Assembly: GCA_951813545.1 (NCBI GenBank)
Contig: OX638352.1
Location: 124,001 to 188,000, forward strand
DNA: 64,000 bases
Reading direction: 5' to 3'
Source of the DNA: an uncultured Poribacteria bacterium
GTDB lineage: Bacteria; Poribacteria; WGA-4E; WGA-3G
The notes under the pieces were generated by a model, which had not been told where the DNA came from, searched no databases, and saw nothing but the letters and a program-made list of their open reading frames with translations. Shown in pieces: positions 43,037-52,249 of the stretch (positions within the stretch are counted from its first letter, which is position 1; the number at the start of each line of letters is the position of its first letter). The position numbers were made by a program, and so were the translations under genes.

Positions 43037-46000
43037 ATGAAAAACGAAGATGCACAACTGGTTAATCAATTCTTGACAGGCAACGAAAATGCTTTTACGA
43101 CGCTGGTAAAAAAATACCAGAAGAGTGTCCACGCGCTCGCGTGGCGGAAGATTGGCGATTTCCACATTGCCGAAGAACTTACGCAAGACACTTTCCTCAA
43201 GGCATACCAGAAACTTGCAACGTTGAAAAATCCGAATCAGTTCGCTGGATGGCTCTATGTGATTGCTGATCGGATTTGTATTGATTGGCACCGAAAGCAG
43301 AAAACTCCGATGGAATACTTGGAAACCACGAGTGGAGAGGAGATAGAAGGATCATCTTATCGTCATTACGAAGACGAACAGCGTGAGGAAGCCTCCGCCG
43401 AACATCGGCGCAGACGCGTTAGAAACCTGTTAGAAAAACTACCGGAGAGCGAGCGCACGGTCGTTACACTCCACTATCTCGGAGAAATGACATCTAAAGC
43501 GATCGGTGAGTTTTTGGGCGTATCGCCAAACACGGTCAAGAGTCGCCTCCAACGCGCACGGAATCGTCTAAAAGAGCAAGAAAACATGATTCAAGAAGTG
43601 CTTGGCAGCGTACATCTCCCTACAAATTTCACCGAAAACATCATAAGGCAGGTCGCCGATATAAAACCGGTAAGTCCTACGAGCAGCAGCCCGTTAGTGC
43701 CGTGGGCAATCACCGCTGCAACAGCCATTTTCATCTTTCTCATAATGGGTGTGGGTTCTCAATACCTTGCGCGTTTTCAGAAACCCTACAATCTGAACGC
43801 GCAGTCGGAAATCACCGTTGAAATTATTGACGCACCTATCGTCCTTGATTCGCAGGCAAAACCGGATTTACGAGATCAATCGGGACGTTTCGAGAACACC
43901 GGTAAGCGCGGCAGTACGGGTCCGCAACTTTCGGAACCTGTTGTACTCGGCGCAGCACGGGTAGAAACGGAGACGCGTCCGTCAACACAGCAGCAGTGGA
44001 TACAATCAAGTGGTCCGGCAGGGGCTTCCGTGTTAGGTTTACAGGTAAGTGCCACAGGCGACATATACGCTGCTTCCTCCATTGGTATCTACAAATTGAC
44101 ACCAAACGCGTCTACATGGACACTCATCAATGCCTCCGTACCAATTACGGGTGGCGCGCCGATGGCAGAGCGAGAGGATACCCTCTATCTCGTCTCTACC
44201 AATGAAGTGATTGCTTCAACGGACAGAGGTGAGAGCTGGAAGTCGCTTGGCGAGCGTCCGAAAGGACATGCTGTTGGACTCGTTATAACAGACAATGGAC
44301 TTTACCTTGCCCTTGACGATCAGGTTTTTCGATCTACGGATGCTGATAAACAGTGGACCGCGTTAGTAGATAAAGTAGAAGGCAGAATCATTCTCGCAAT
44401 TGCCGCTGTTGAAAACACGGTATTTGTCGGTACAACCCAAGGTCTTTACCGCTTACACGCAGGCACGTGGGAAAAATTACCGGTGGATACTACCAACGCT
44501 ATCCACTCCTTGGCAGTCTCTGAAAACAACCTCTACGTTGGGACAGGTCCCGATGTATATCAACTTACGACCGCTGAAGGTAGAGCTGCGTATATGCGGC
44601 AATTTATGTCTGGCAACAATTCACAGGCATGGGAACTCTTTCATTCAACAGATTTGGGAAACTCATGGACTGAGATAACCCCGACGGGCAATTTATTTAT
44701 TATGAAAATGTCGCCAGGTATTAAAGTTTTAGCGGCTGGAGACACCGTCTTAGCACTGGGATTGATGGGGACATTCCGCTCAATGGATGGTGGAAACACA
44801 TGGACTGAACTCGGTACTGATACGCTTGACCTAAATTCAATGATGAATTCCATGATGGCGAGTGTATTTCCTGCTGTAGTGTCGGACGAAAATACACTTT
44901 TCAAAGCCGGGTACTTCGGTCCCACCCGTTCAACCGATGGTGGCGAATCGTGGCATCCATTTATGAAGGGGATGGTGGGCACCAGAATAGATAACTTGAT
45001 TGCGTTCAAGAATGCCCTCTACACCAATACTGGCACATCTATTATCAGGTCCACTGATGGCGGGGAGTCTTGGAAATCACTTCGCCTTGATTCTGGAGAC
45101 CCTACACCAAAATCGGAAAAAGAAGTAATTCCTAACGATTTTTTGGTTTCCTCTAAGTCAGTTATTTCTGACGATATATTCTACGGTATTGCAGCGAAAG
45201 AAGAAAATGAACTGCTCATTTTCCATCTTTCTGCGAACGGCAGTATCTTCGTACCTATCCAAGGGGTTCCGCCTTTCCGAGGCGATCTCTCCATAGAGAA
45301 ATTAAAGGGAGTATCGCAGAAAGCACCCAAAGAAAATATAGCAGATAATACTTCTGGTGATGATGAAAAAACAGATGACTTCACCGATATAGTTCAGCAG
45401 ATGGATCCAATGCAACATCTGGAGAAATATCCGAGTGGATTCGCAGTCAGCGGTGAGACGTTCTACGTCGAATATAAGCGCAGGCTTTTTCGATGGAAAC
45501 GCGGTGAATCTGAATGGTTCAATACTGGACTGATAGATATGGCAGGACTCCCAAAGGATATTGAAAGTCTGGGAGATAATATGGAAAACTTAAAACTTGC
45601 TGTTTCCGATGAAACCGTCTACGTCGGAAAACGTGATGGTCATCTATTTCGATCATTTGATGGCGGCAATACGTGGAAAGACCTAACTTCAAACCTACCG
45701 CTTCGCTTTGCGCATATCAATGAGATAGTGTTTGCCGGTTCAACGGCGTACGTTGCAACAAACGCAGGGGTTCTGACATCAGCAGACGGTGAACACTGGG
45801 GCGTGATAACCGACAAAACAGGCGTAAACACTGTCATAGATCGAATGACCGTGGCTGATACAACAGTTTATGGTGTCGGCAGTGGTGGTGCACACCTATT
45901 GGATAAGCGCGGCGAATGGGAAAAAGTATCGCCAGAGGTCCCAGACAGTATCATCTCTGCCACTATTAATGGTGATAGGCTTTATGTAGCCACTAAACAA

Positions 46001-46042
46001 CGCGGGATGTTTCATATCTCGCTTGAAAACGAAAACAATTGA
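43037..46042 (+). CDS. ECF sigma factor fused to membrane-anchored Asp-box propeller (2)
   Basis: A 1001-residue paralogue of the protein at 37845 with the same layout: region 2 (LTGNENAFTTLVKKYQKSVH), region 4 (VSPNTVKSRLQRARNRLK), a membrane helix at about 221-240 (ITAATAIFIFLIMGVG) and eight Asp boxes (STDRGESW, STDLGNSW, SMDGGNTW, STDGGESW and others). It has a longer loop (KAPKENIADNTSGDDEKTDD) inserted in one propeller blade. Sigma and helix parts are nearly identical to gene 1, while the propeller differs more, as expected if each senses a different ligand. gggagaga precedes the ATG. The genes after it encode HG/W proteins and a receptor. Confidence 0.85.
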   Translation: MKNEDAQLVNQFLTGNENAFTTLVKKYQKSVHALAWRKIGDFHIAEELTQDTFLKAYQKLATLKNPNQFAGWLYVIADRICIDWHRKQKTPMEYLETTSGEEIEGSSYRHYEDEQREEASAEHRRRRVRNLLEKLPESERTVVTLHYLGEMTSKAIGEFLGVSPNTVKSRLQRARNRLKEQENMIQEVLGSVHLPTNFTENIIRQVADIKPVSPTSSSPLVPWAITAATAIFIFLIMGVGSQYLARFQKPYNLNAQSEITVEIIDAPIVLDSQAKPDLRDQSGRFENTGKRGSTGPQLSEPVVLGAARVETETRPSTQQQWIQSSGPAGASVLGLQVSATGDIYAASSIGIYKLTPNASTWTLINASVPITGGAPMAEREDTLYLVSTNEVIASTDRGESWKSLGERPKGHAVGLVITDNGLYLALDDQVFRSTDADKQWTALVDKVEGRIILAIAAVENTVFVGTTQGLYRLHAGTWEKLPVDTTNAIHSLAVSENNLYVGTGPDVYQLTTAEGRAAYMRQFMSGNNSQAWELFHSTDLGNSWTEITPTGNLFIMKMSPGIKVLAAGDTVLALGLMGTFRSMDGGNTWTELGTDTLDLNSMMNSMMASVFPAVVSDENTLFKAGYFGPTRSTDGGESWHPFMKGMVGTRIDNLIAFKNALYTNTGTSIIRSTDGGESWKSLRLDSGDPTPKSEKEVIPNDFLVSSKSVISDDIFYGIAAKEENELLIFHLSANGSIFVPIQGVPPFRGDLSIEKLKGVSQKAPKENIADNTSGDDEKTDDFTDIVQQMDPMQHLEKYPSGFAVSGETFYVEYKRRLFRWKRGESEWFNTGLIDMAGLPKDIESLGDNMENLKLAVSDETVYVGKRDGHLFRSFDGGNTWKDLTSNLPLRFAHINEIVFAGSTAYVATNAGVLTSADGEHWGVITDKTGVNTVIDRMTVADTTVYGVGSGGAHLLDKRGEWEKVSPEVPDSIISATINGDRLYVATKQRGMFHISLENENN

Positions 46043-46061
46043 TAAAGACAGGAGGTCTCTC

Positions 46062-47231
46062 ATGAAAAATCGTCTGTTTCCTATTATTATAGCGCTGTGC
46101 TTTGTCTCTCTTATTGGCGTTGCGTTTTTACGCGCACCAAGTCGTCAAACGGAGGCACCCATCGAAATGGAATCGGTTCAAGAAAGCGTCAAGCCAACCG
46201 ATATGCCCGAAAACAATGGGGCGAACCCCCTTACCGAAACTGATGCGTTCTCACAAGCATTTGGGTCAGACGCAGATGTGGACAAACTCGAAGAGACACT
46301 CTCTCAAACATTTGGGTCAGATGTAGATATGGACAAACTCAAAGAAGCACTACGTTCAAAAGACCCTGAACGTATTAAGGAGGCTATGGGTCCAGAGTTC
46401 GCAGCCCGAATGGATGCAGCGATGAAGTACATGGAGGAAAAAATGGAAGGTTTAGAGGAGGGTGAATTTCCTGACTTCAATATCCAAGAATACATGAACA
46501 TTTTTATGGGTGAAAACGGTCCCAAAATTGATTTCGCGGAAATTTCACAAAACGCTTTCCGAGAACATTTTCCTGAAGGCGAGCCTGAGGATTATGAAGT
46601 GGAAATGGCAACACGGATTCATGAAATAGTTGCTGCGACACCTGGCAACTTTCAAGAGGTGATGTCGGCTGTTACGATGAATCTCGCTCGGGAGCAAGAT
46701 TTCCAATTGTGGGCACTTGCCAACTTTAAAGGTGAGATAGGTCAACAGATGGACTGGATGACACAACAAATCCTCGTAGGAGGCGAGTTAGAGAACATCC
46801 AGTATGATATCCCGGAAGATATGTCTACATTCACACAGATGCTTACAGAAGTCGATCCCCAAGATTCAGCAGCAGTGTCAACATCAACGCCACAAACCGC
46901 GACGGACACAACAGAACCGATTGAATCTCGCCCTGTCGATCCAAGCGGAAGTGCGCCAGACATAGTAGCGGATTCTGAAATAGATCCATCTACGCCAATG
47001 TCCACGGCACGGATAAATTCTATCAAGGAAATCCTATCTCAGCATGGAACAGATGAAGGCTTGTTGCAGCTTCTTGAAACCGACACAGAAGGCGCAAACT
47101 GGCTTTTGGAACGTTTCGATTCACCCGATCAAATAGAAACATGGCTCTCTGAACAATCGACAGAAGCACCACCGAAGCCAAATTTACCCCAACTCGCACC
47201 ACAATCTTTACCACTGGAGGTTCAACCGTGA
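46062..47231 (+). CDS. Exported protein of the HG/W group, long form
   Basis: A 389-residue exported protein. An N-terminal signal or anchor helix (NRLFPIIIALCFVSLIGVAF) is followed by an acidic, Met/Glu-rich region with two tandem GSDxDxDKLxE motifs (QAFGSDADVDKLEE, QTFGSDVDMDKLKE). It has a Pro/Thr/Ser-rich linker and ends with ILSQHGTDEGLLQLLETDTE, then LLERFDSPDQIETWL, the C-terminal HG/W module. A conserved Cys for lipidation is not evident. The start at 46062 has aggagg nearby (46050-46055). It overlaps the next gene by four bases (GTGA). Confidence 0.6.
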   Translation: MKNRLFPIIIALCFVSLIGVAFLRAPSRQTEAPIEMESVQESVKPTDMPENNGANPLTETDAFSQAFGSDADVDKLEETLSQTFGSDVDMDKLKEALRSKDPERIKEAMGPEFAARMDAAMKYMEEKMEGLEEGEFPDFNIQEYMNIFMGENGPKIDFAEISQNAFREHFPEGEPEDYEVEMATRIHEIVAATPGNFQEVMSAVTMNLAREQDFQLWALANFKGEIGQQMDWMTQQILVGGELENIQYDIPEDMSTFTQMLTEVDPQDSAAVSTSTPQTATDTTEPIESRPVDPSGSAPDIVADSEIDPSTPMSTARINSIKEILSQHGTDEGLLQLLETDTEGANWLLERFDSPDQIETWLSEQSTEAPPKPNLPQLAPQSLPLEVQP

Positions 47232-48082
47232 AACAAAACACTGTAAAATTCAGTACGCTTCTCTTACTGTTTCTACTTCTCCCGCTCTACTTTCATAACG
47301 TGGTTGAGGGTGCTGAAGAAATCGAACCCAAAACGGAGGCAGGAAATGAATTGGTAGGTGAAATGATGAAGGGAGTGGAAGATGTAATGGCGGATCACGA
47401 GAAGCGTAAAAAGGCACTGGAGGCATTCGTCAAGAAACCTTTGACTGAGGCACAGCAAAAACTGCTCCGTCAACTGCTGAAGCAGCCCGGTGCGTTGGAT
47501 AATATCTTATCCAGTGAACCCTATTTAGCTTACCTGAAATCGGAAACAGGGAAAGCGTATAAAGATTTTTCGGCGTATGTTGCGGCAATGCCAACACCGA
47601 AGTGGAAAATCAAAGTGCTGTTTTCTTTGAAAGACGCGTTACCTCCAAATACGAAGGCGAAAGCATTATCAATCTGCACAGATTACTACTTCAAACTCCG
47701 CTTGCTGCTCGTGGAGGAACCAGACATTTTTGGCGAAACGAATGCACTTATTGCATTTCAAACCAAACACTTAATGGAACCGTTGATGGAAATCTATCCG
47801 GCAGCGGAATTGTTTTCCCATATATCAGAATTGACGCGGATGTCCATGGTCTCCAGTCTTACAGCACAGATGGATACTGAAGTTTTCCATGACGCGTGGC
47901 GTGAGCGTTTGGAAAAACACGGTTCATCGGAGGGACTTTTGCAGTGCGCAATCGCAACACCCGCTGAATTCGCTCTCGCGCGTTCGTTTTTTGAAGATAC
48001 TACGGCATTTGAAAAATGGATCCAGGCATCTTTGAAAACAGAAGAGGCACCTGAAGAGAAGACAGAAAAAACAGATGAATGA
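47228..48082 (+). CDS. Exported protein of the HG/W group
   Basis: A 284-residue protein with an N-terminal signal/anchor (STLLLLFLLLPLYFHNVVEG) and no lipobox. A helical domain (PLTEAQQKLLRQLLKQPGAL, then NILSSEPYLAYLKSETGKAY) follows. The C-terminus holds AWRERLEKHGSSEGLLQCAI, then FARSFFEDTTAFEKWI-like residues. It is closest to 51179 (for example SSEPYLxYxxxExGxxYxxFxAYVxAMPT). The GTG start overlaps the previous stop and ggagg lies at 47217-47221, so the pair is coupled. Confidence 0.62.
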   Translation: MKQNTVKFSTLLLLFLLLPLYFHNVVEGAEEIEPKTEAGNELVGEMMKGVEDVMADHEKRKKALEAFVKKPLTEAQQKLLRQLLKQPGALDNILSSEPYLAYLKSETGKAYKDFSAYVAAMPTPKWKIKVLFSLKDALPPNTKAKALSICTDYYFKLRLLLVEEPDIFGETNALIAFQTKHLMEPLMEIYPAAELFSHISELTRMSMVSSLTAQMDTEVFHDAWRERLEKHGSSEGLLQCAIATPAEFALARSFFEDTTAFEKWIQASLKTEEAPEEKTEKTDE

Positions 48083-48309
48083 ACCTGTTTTATCCTTGAG
48101 GGTGAAAGATTGAATATTTTATACCGCTAAGCCAACCTACTCTGATGTAATATGGCTTAAGACACAAGTTCAAATAATGGATTAAATTTGGTTTGTTGTC
48201 CTTGAATCTACACTCACCGGACAAATTCTGAACGACTTATCAATTCCGAAGTCTTCTCAAATTGGGTTAAAGGTGAGTTTTTTTCGGATTAATCCTTTAG
48301 GAGAACAAC
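48083..48309. other. Spacer upstream of a leader ORF
   Basis: 227 bases without a gene. It is AT-rich and has no clear terminator. It ends with cctttaggagaacaac, the ribosome-binding site of the small frame at 48310. Confidence 0.5.
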
Positions 48310-48408
48310 ATGGCAAATGAAAAATCCTATTTCTTGTCAACGAGAATTTTTCATTCAGCGTTAAAGTCTATAATCCAGATTCCAAACGGAGGTCGAACCC
48401 CTTTATGA
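48310..48408 (+). CDS. Leader-type small ORF coupled to the receptor gene
   Basis: A 32-codon frame (MANEKSYFLSTRIFHSALKS, then IIQIPNGGRTPL) preceded by aggagaacaac. Its stop TGA overlaps the receptor ATG as ATGA. The receptor's own Shine-Dalgarno (ggagg, 48388-48392) is about 12 bases from its start, a long gap, so coupling with this frame may help its translation. It has no recognised homology. A leader peptide or a spurious frame are both possible. Confidence 0.4.
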   Translation: MANEKSYFLSTRIFHSALKSIIQIPNGGRTPL

Positions 48409-51092
48409 AATTTTGCTTACATTCAGTTTTGTTTGTAATGCTTATGATGCCGTTCTCTGTTTCCGCTGAAACGGACAATAGTCCAAAAACCGAAAGCAGC
48501 TTCTGGCAGCGATTTTTTCCCCGCACAGGCGATATAGAAGGCACAGTCTTTCAGCACGATACTGACACACCCTTATTTGAAGCAGAGGTGCGCATCGTTG
48601 AGACCGATCAACATCAAAAAACAGGTAAAGACGGAACGTTTAGCTTCATTGAAATCCCCGTCGGAACATACACACTCTCCATATCTCATCCTGCTTACAG
48701 TGCTCCCACAAAAATTCCTATTGTGATTCGCACCGGTGAGGTGCTTCGTGGGAAATTTTATCCGGGTGCAGCAGTTCCTTTTATCAACACTACCGATAGC
48801 GGAGATATTGATGGGCACGTCTACAGTCCGACGACAGGGAAACCAGTTGCTGCGGCAGAGGTGCGTTTTGTCGAAATTGACGTGTCAGGAAAAACGGATG
48901 CATCTGGAAATTTCCAGTTTACAGGGATCGCTCCGGGGACCTATACCCTGTCAATCACATATCCGACACACAAAACACCAACAACCGCAAAAATAGAGGT
49001 GACAACAGGCGACACCACACAGGTGAAAATATATCTCGGAGCAGCGGTCCGACTTGAAACAGTCGTTGTGGAAGGGCGACGTCTACCCCCGACGATTAGC
49101 CGCAAGGAAATTCGAGGCAGTGAGTTGATACGGATTCCTGGGACTGGACGTGACGCGCTCAAGGGACTCACGACGTTGCCGAGCATCGGTATCCCCAATG
49201 ATCTTTTTGGCATCCTCTATATCCGAGGGAGTGCGCCTGGGGAGACGCTTATCTATCTCGATAGAACCCCACTCGGTTATCCGTTCCACTATGGTGGATT
49301 ATTTTCAACGATTAACTCAAATAGTATTGAGGACATACGGATTTACGCTGGTGGATATGGTGCTGAATTCGGGTTAGACTCACAATCGGTTATTGATATC
49401 CGTTCGCGTGAACGCTTGAAAAAACAGTGGGCAGGCGTAATAGATCTGAACATTGCTTCCCCTTCTGGTTTCGTTGAAGCCAAAATTGGAGATAAAGGCT
49501 ACGCCTCCCTTGCTGGGCGATTCAACGCCTTTAATCTTATTTTAGGACCCTTCTTTGATTTCACATTTCCAACTTGGTCGGATTATCAACTCAAATTTGC
49601 ATATCAACTTACGCCAAAGCACCACCTGACGCTCAACGGTTTAGGCGCGACAGATCATTTTGATTTCTCTAATTTTGGGTCAGAAGAGACCAAAGAAGTC
49701 GGTGATTTTTCTGCTTATTTCAAAAATGGATTTGAAGCGGAAGGCATCCACCTCCGCTCTGATTTCACTGATAAACTCACATCTCATTTATCCCTTACGC
49801 GTTCCCACAATTTTCTCAATATCCATCTCGGTGGCGGATCAAGCGAAGATGATAGACCTGCCAACGAGAGATTTATCTACAATGTGAAGGTTAACGCTCC
49901 AACGTATACCCTTCGCGAAGATATATCTTACAAATTAACACCGAGTTTTCAATTTGAGCCTGGATTCCTTCTCGCCTATAGTCCAGCCAAAAGCCACGCA
50001 CACACCTCTTCTCCAGAAAACATAGATTTTGAAAGCGATGAGGAACCTTTATGGACGCAGGAACTTGACGATTTTAATTACACGTTTCAGCGTGCCGAGG
50101 GGTATTTGCAGGCACGTTATGATCCGCTCTCATTTTTATCTATCGCCCTCGGTGTGCGATTCGACTATCTCAATTTGACGGAGGAACTCTCGATTCAACC
50201 GCGTGGGAGTCTGAGTCTCACGCTGCCAACAAATTCCACGCTCCGGTTCGCTTACGGTAGATATGAACAGAGTCCATTCGCATATCAGGTCCTAAAAGAA
50301 GACGGAAATATAAATCTAAAATCGAGCCTGACCGAACATTACATCATGGAGTTAGAACACGAGTTATCACCACAAACAGAACTGAAATTCGCTGTCTACT
50401 ACAAAGACATGCAAAAATTAGTCACGAGATCCGTCAATCTCAACGCGCTTTTTGATGACTCGGACGCAGCAGTTACGACAGCATACCTCAATCAAGGAAG
50501 AGGGTTTGTGAATGGGGCAGAGGCGTTCCTGCGGCACCGTGTTAGTGAGAAATTTTTCGGATGGATATCTTATGCCTATACCCATGCTGAAAGACGTGAG
50601 ACACTGGGCGAGGTCTACAAACCGTTCCTCTTCGATAATACACACATTGTCAGCATTGTCGCCAACTATAGCCCGACAACAAGAACGGAAATCGGTGCAA
50701 AGTGGCAATATTCCAGTGGTACTTCTGCAGTTCCGCTACACACGCTCCTGAGCATTCAAGATCCTGTGACGTTGGGTATGCATCCAGTCCTTTCTGATGT
50801 TGCAGGCGCAATTGCACCAACTGAGTTTCAGGCATATCACCGCTTAGATCTCCGTTTTAGTCGCAAAAGGACTTTGTGGGGACTTCCTGTGACAGCGTTT
50901 ACCGAAATCTGGAATGTCTACAGTAGCCCGAATAGGACAAGGTTTAACTTCGCCGACAGACTCATTGAGGAAATCAACACAGCGGAGTTTGCGAATGAAG
51001 AAGAATTTCCGTTGGACCTGGAATCAGCAGAATATAAGAGTCCAATTCGGTTTCCCTTTAATTTTACTTTTGGATTCATATACGAATTTTAG
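48405..51092 (+). CDS. TonB-dependent receptor with two CarboxypepD-type domains
   Basis: An 895-residue outer-membrane receptor. A signal peptide (MKFCLHSVLFVMLMMPFSVS, then A) is followed by two carboxypeptidase-regulatory-like beta sandwiches: about residues 45-120 (GDIEGTVFQHDTDTPLFEAE) and 130-205 (GDIDGHVYSPTTGKPVAAAE). Then come the plug (GILYIRGSAPGETLIYLDRT, then FSTINSNSIEDIRIYAGGYG) and a 22-strand-type barrel ending FNFTFGFIYEF with a terminal Phe. No TonB box is obvious. The substrate is unknown. It lies inside the second sigma-propeller module, between proteins of the HG/W group. Confidence 0.85.
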   Translation: MKFCLHSVLFVMLMMPFSVSAETDNSPKTESSFWQRFFPRTGDIEGTVFQHDTDTPLFEAEVRIVETDQHQKTGKDGTFSFIEIPVGTYTLSISHPAYSAPTKIPIVIRTGEVLRGKFYPGAAVPFINTTDSGDIDGHVYSPTTGKPVAAAEVRFVEIDVSGKTDASGNFQFTGIAPGTYTLSITYPTHKTPTTAKIEVTTGDTTQVKIYLGAAVRLETVVVEGRRLPPTISRKEIRGSELIRIPGTGRDALKGLTTLPSIGIPNDLFGILYIRGSAPGETLIYLDRTPLGYPFHYGGLFSTINSNSIEDIRIYAGGYGAEFGLDSQSVIDIRSRERLKKQWAGVIDLNIASPSGFVEAKIGDKGYASLAGRFNAFNLILGPFFDFTFPTWSDYQLKFAYQLTPKHHLTLNGLGATDHFDFSNFGSEETKEVGDFSAYFKNGFEAEGIHLRSDFTDKLTSHLSLTRSHNFLNIHLGGGSSEDDRPANERFIYNVKVNAPTYTLREDISYKLTPSFQFEPGFLLAYSPAKSHAHTSSPENIDFESDEEPLWTQELDDFNYTFQRAEGYLQARYDPLSFLSIALGVRFDYLNLTEELSIQPRGSLSLTLPTNSTLRFAYGRYEQSPFAYQVLKEDGNINLKSSLTEHYIMELEHELSPQTELKFAVYYKDMQKLVTRSVNLNALFDDSDAAVTTAYLNQGRGFVNGAEAFLRHRVSEKFFGWISYAYTHAERRETLGEVYKPFLFDNTHIVSIVANYSPTTRTEIGAKWQYSSGTSAVPLHTLLSIQDPVTLGMHPVLSDVAGAIAPTEFQAYHRLDLRFSRKRTLWGLPVTAFTEIWNVYSSPNRTRFNFADRLIEEINTAEFANEEEFPLDLESAEYKSPIRFPFNFTFGFIYEF

Positions 51093-51178
51093 ACTGTGCT
51101 ATTTGCTTAAAAGATTGCAATCCGCCTTAAAAGATGCTATGATGCGGTTAAAATAATTTAGCAAAAAAGGAGGCACCA

Positions 51179-51988
51179 ATGAAAAAACCGATTTTTCTGA
51201 TTCTTATCGGTATAGGCGTTCTAATTCTCGTCGGTGGGATCGTTTTTGTGGTCCCGTGGTTCGGTAAAATGATGGAGGAGATGGATCAGATCCACGCGCA
51301 ACAAGCGCAACACCGACGTGAATTAAAAGCATCGGCGAGCAAACCATTGACTGCAGAACAAGAAATATTGTTGTCGCAACTTCTTGAAGCCGCACCGGAA
51401 ACAGATCCATCGCAAAGCCCAAACGATTTAGAAGCTGTTTTGTCAAGTGAACCGTATCTCACCTACATAAATACGGAAGACGGACAAGATTATGAAAATT
51501 TTCGGGCGTACGTTGACGCAATGCCGACAGAAAGTATGAGAACTCTTGCGCTTTCCAGAATCGAAACGACCCTCGGCGCAGATAAAGACGGTGAAGAACT
51601 ACAGATCTGGCTAAATTACTACTTTATTGTTCGTGAGTGGGGAACCACAGTTCAAGATCCCCTTGATAATATGACGGAACTCAACAAACTCCAGCAGACA
51701 CACCTAATTGAACCGTTGATGGAAAAGGATCCTGAAATATCTGGCTTGTCCACCCAAATCGTGCAAATCGGCTTGTCTTCTATATTCATGACAGAGGATA
51801 ATAATGTGTTTCAAGAGGTTTGGCGCGAACGCGTAGAGACACACGGAGAACAAGAAGGGCTGCTGCGGTGTGCTGTTGCCTCACCGAGCGAATTTGCGCT
51901 CATACGTTCGTTTTTTGCGGATATGTCAGCATTCCAAGCATGGATTGTTACACGCCCCGAACCTGAAACGCAAAACTCAGAAGAATAA
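51179..51988 (+). CDS. Membrane-anchored protein of the HG/W group
   Basis: A 269-residue protein with an N-terminal membrane anchor (IFLILIGIGVLILVGGIVFV) and a helical periplasmic domain. It matches 47228 in PLTAEQEILLSQLLEAAPET, then LSSEPYLTYINTEDGQDYEN and AYVDAMPTES. The C-terminus has VWRERVETHGEQEGLLRCAV, then FFADMSAFQAWI. aaaggagg precedes the ATG. It follows the receptor gene by 86 bases and ends at a strong terminator, so it is probably the last gene of the second module. Confidence 0.62.
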   Translation: MKKPIFLILIGIGVLILVGGIVFVVPWFGKMMEEMDQIHAQQAQHRRELKASASKPLTAEQEILLSQLLEAAPETDPSQSPNDLEAVLSSEPYLTYINTEDGQDYENFRAYVDAMPTESMRTLALSRIETTLGADKDGEELQIWLNYYFIVREWGTTVQDPLDNMTELNKLQQTHLIEPLMEKDPEISGLSTQIVQIGLSSIFMTEDNNVFQEVWRERVETHGEQEGLLRCAVASPSEFALIRSFFADMSAFQAWIVTRPEPETQNSEE

Positions 51989-52001
51989 AATCTGTTACGA
52001 A

Positions 52002-52050
52002 ACTGGCACCTGATGGGTCTCGAAAAACGCACCCGGTGCCAGTTTTTTTT
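52002..52050 (+). terminator. Rho-independent terminator
   Basis: actggcacc (52002-52010) pairs with ggtgccagt (52035-52043) and is followed by a run of eight Ts (52043-52050). This is a classic intrinsic terminator. It closes the transcript that carries the HG/W genes and the receptor. Confidence 0.8.
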
Positions 52051-52249
52051 GCACCATAGGTGTCAATTTAGTAGATTTTCAGTGGTTCCCTAACTGCACC
52101 TACCGGGCCTGGGGGAAATCAAGATTACCGATTTAAATAATTAAACTTCATAGAGATCCATATAATTTATTCTATTTTCTCAATTTTAATTGATTTTTTC
52201 CAAAGCCTTCGGATTAAATCCCCATAGGCTATTTTTATTGGAGAAAAAA

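Noticed and set aside
37845..46042. Sialidase activity from the Asp-box motifs
   Set aside because: Asp boxes are structural turns in many propellers. The catalytic Arg triad of sialidases was not recognised, so no enzyme activity is claimed.
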